This document shows, one piece after another, positions 62,050-64,000 of a stretch of 64,000 nt of DNA. The notes beneath the pieces were generated by a model. It had not been told where the DNA came from and made no database searches. It was given only the letters and a program-made list of their open reading frames with translations. The stretch's first letter is position 1. The number at the start of each line of letters is the position of its first letter. Location of the stretch: NCBI GenBank assembly GCA_958298945.1, contig OY282605.1, positions 5,727,811-5,791,810 on the forward strand. Reading direction: 5' to 3'. Origin of the DNA: Atherix ibis. Its lineage: Eukaryota > Arthropoda > Insecta > Diptera > Athericidae. A program made the translations under genes and the position numbers.

Positions 62050-62915
62050 TATTATCTTATTAAGGTTACAGACTGCCCTATTCTCATTCCGCCTTCCTGG
62101 CGGACCTTCTTTAACACTTGGGATGCGTATTTTACAACAGCAACGCAGTTTTTTTGAGACAAATTCTCAGCGATTATTTTGTCCAGTTCATTTCTTTCTC
62201 TGCTAAAGCGTGGGCTTCTTAAAGCAACATATTTATGCCCGGAAGCACTCACCTCCTATCAGAAGCTGGGCCATATGGGGGTCAACTTTTCCAGGGCCTA
62301 TTCCTTTCTACTTGGTAATATCGGTAAGCCAAAAGATTTGCCATTTCACCACTGTCGGTAAACCAAAGGATTTCATTTACCTCTCGTGGTTGGTGACCTA
62401 TTCGGGCACTCTCATTCGCCAAAATCTCGATTTTTTTAGCGATAGTACAGGTATTGTCAGTGAAAACAATACAGAATTCTCTCGAGACCCGAAGTGTGCT
62501 CCGACGATATACCGCCATTACCTGACGTTTGTACGTTGTTTCGGTCACCATTGATTTTGTCCAAATACCGGCTACGTGGAGTATGCGTCAGCTCTATTTG
62601 GGACCTCTAAGGTCCTTGCTAAGGCATTCGCAGCCTTTCAGCGGCAATTCTCATATGTTTGGCAAACCTGAAACTGCCGTCTATCTGAACTCCCAAGTAT
62701 TAAAACGACGGCTACGCAAAAGACTCCTTACTTTCCCATTGGTCAGTAGTACTGCCTCCATCCAAGAGTCTGCAATATCCAATGTGACGCAAAGATCTAT
62801 TTTTCTAAGTCTGCCAATGACTTCTTTATAAGAAAACTTATTAGTCAAGGATCTAACCACACAAGAACCCTCATTCGTCCACATCATCATCAGTTTTAGA
62901 TGAACGAGTTTCATT
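62050..62915 (-). pseudogene. R1/Jockey-type non-LTR retrotransposon, RT C-terminus and zinc-finger tail
   Basis: On the minus strand, in order: LRKIDLCVTLDIADSWMEAV (the LGVTLD segment after the RT active site), LSKDLRGPK and IWTKS (the LLYAAPIW region), YKRQVMAVYRRSTLRVSRE and IVFTDNTC..ILANE (the AVxRRSALRV..RTVS..P(I/L)..LA segment). Finally PRFSRERNELDKIIAENLSQ and VRQEGGMR match the tail after the Cys-His motif. Three frames are needed. The 5' part is missing, as is usual for non-LTR copies. Confidence 0.8.
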
Positions 62916-63824
62916 TTTCACCGCTTTTCAGCACTCCAAAAATGCTTTATGTCACCGAAAAATTAAATATATTACCTCATTTCTAATGTCCTTTTCATGA
63001 ACAGAAAATGCAAAAGGCATAGCGCCCCGGAAATCGACTAAATTCTTTTTAAGGAAGTTGTTAAAAATAATTTCCAAGTAGATAAGTTATGCTAAAGCGT
63101 CAGATTTAATTAAAAAAATTATCTTCGATACATTATAGGAAATTACTTGAGAAGTAAAAAGCGTTTCTCTTTTATGGTGGCCACATAGGCTCTTGAGCCT
63201 TCCTTTTTAAGTTAGAAAATTTACAGAAAAGTTTAGTTGTTGTTATAGAAATTAATACAAGAAACTCATTATAAACGGGAGCTAATGAAAACCTGTTAAT
63301 TTTTAATCTTTTATTTACTTTTTTTTTATAGGTTTTAGAGCATTTCCTGAAGATTAGATTAAAATGGGGATTTTATTAAAAAATAACATTATTCGGAATC
63401 TAGTCGCCTGGCATGGAAGAACTGGATCAGTGTGCGATATTTCAGGAAGAGGTCCTAAACGTACTGTGTGTACAGTGACACAACTAGGCATCGCCTTTAG
63501 ACGATTCTGAAACTGGATTTAAAAATCTTTCCAAAAAAGATTTAAAAATCTTTCCAAATTTCACTACCTCAAGATACTCAGCAGCATCTGCAGTTCACCA
63601 TTTTTGTTCGTATCATTCAGTATTTCAGTGGCCACTCTACATAAGAATGAGGATAAGAAACCGATTCGTCCTTAAAAGCGTAGTAAATTTTCTGTAGTCT
63701 GTTGTTATTGTTTCTCAGGCTGCGTAATTATTTAGATAGGATGATCTAAATCGTTTCAGTGATACACAAGAAAAATGTCTGTACATAATTAAGGAAATGC
63801 AAAAAATATAAAGATTTTTTTATA
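62916..63824. other. No gene recognised
   Basis: Mostly AT-rich, with more balanced sequence at 63390-63500. No coding or repeat signal recognised, apart from a duplicated GATTTAAAAATCTTTCCAAA near 63517-63556. Confidence 0.55.
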
Positions 63825-64000
63825 CCAGATGTACAATTTTAAATCCGCTGTTTGTTCATAGATGGCGTGAGTGAGCGTATTAAGCTACCATACTTTTTTT
63901 TATGAGTTTGACATCTGTCAACATTAATCAGTGCACATTGTCAGCAATTTCATATAACAGCATACATTTTTCCGTTGGTAATCATGTCTAGTTTTGTGCC
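63825..64000 (+). mobile_element. Mos1-like mariner, copy C, left end only
   Basis: TA at 63823-63824 is followed by CCAGATGTACAATTTTAAAT, then the same 5' untranslated sequence as copies A and B (GTTTGACATCTGTCAACATT). The transposase ATG is at 63984 (MSSFVP, cut by the window edge). Whether the rest is intact cannot be seen. Confidence 0.93.

Larger units (their letters stand above)
51530..64000 (-). other. Upstream LSD1 intron(s), open at the right edge
   Basis: This lies 5' of the 51377-51529 exon acceptor. No upstream LSD1 exon (for example the WDQDDDFEF region) was recognised here, so the intron is inferred to run at least 12.5 kb. It contains the non-LTR and DD41D blocks listed separately. 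Confidence 0.6.

Overview
The window looks like nuclear DNA of an insect, most likely a dipteran. It is AT-rich, has no bacterial-style gene packing, and carries many decayed mariner-type transposons and non-LTR retrotransposon pieces. The only host coding sequence I can support is two exons on the minus strand (51377-51529 and 31812-32048). Together they encode a continuous stretch of the FAD amine-oxidase domain of lysine-specific histone demethylase 1 (LSD1/KDM1A; Drosophila Su(var)3-3), with wording closest to the fly protein. Splice phases match across the junction (G|CT gives Ala), so the exons are consecutive and the intron between them is about 19.3 kb. No other LSD1 exon was found, so the whole window appears to lie inside this gene: 1-31811 belongs to downstream intron(s) and 51530-64000 to upstream intron(s).

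Left part (1-31811, downstream intron on the minus-strand gene). It is dominated by four arrays of one AT-rich satellite family, core TTTTCAGTAAAAA (13 bp), at about 2615-3800, 5781-7500, 17571-19350 (very degenerate) and 28311-30775. The 13-bp core of array 2 is perfect for 23 units. Between the arrays lie a DD41D transposase remnant (226-600), a non-LTR retrotransposon split by a DD41D-type element (9391-10770), two copies of a mariner with TIR CGAGGGTCGTTCAATAAGTC (12385-13750 and 21822-23069), and a DD41D element (23220-26362) that carries a Mos1-like mariner inside it (24674-25735).

Middle part (32049-51376, the 19.3 kb intron). It holds an RNase H fragment, a DD41D remnant, a deleted third mariner family (37346-38267), a second Mos1-like copy (41216-42460), the third copy of the CGAGGG mariner (46084-47335), a fourth mariner remnant (47390-47650), and a tandem pile of DD41D fragments (49490-51060).

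Right part (51530-64000). It holds a purine-rich stretch with a non-LTR RNase H tail, a short DD41D element (53600-54174), a second tandem DD41D pile (57527-58985) and a partner block (59100-59840), an R1/Jockey-like retrotransposon tail (62050-62915), and the left end of a third Mos1-like copy cut by the window edge (63825-64000).

Every transposase seen in full is visibly broken by stops, frameshifts, deletions or loss of catalytic Asp, so none looks able to make an active enzyme. What stands out: collinear repeats between the 49.7-54.5 kb and 57.5-59.8 kb regions, several near-perfect inverted repeats with very short loops (two of them rewriting transposon copies), and the shared orientation of all four satellite arrays.
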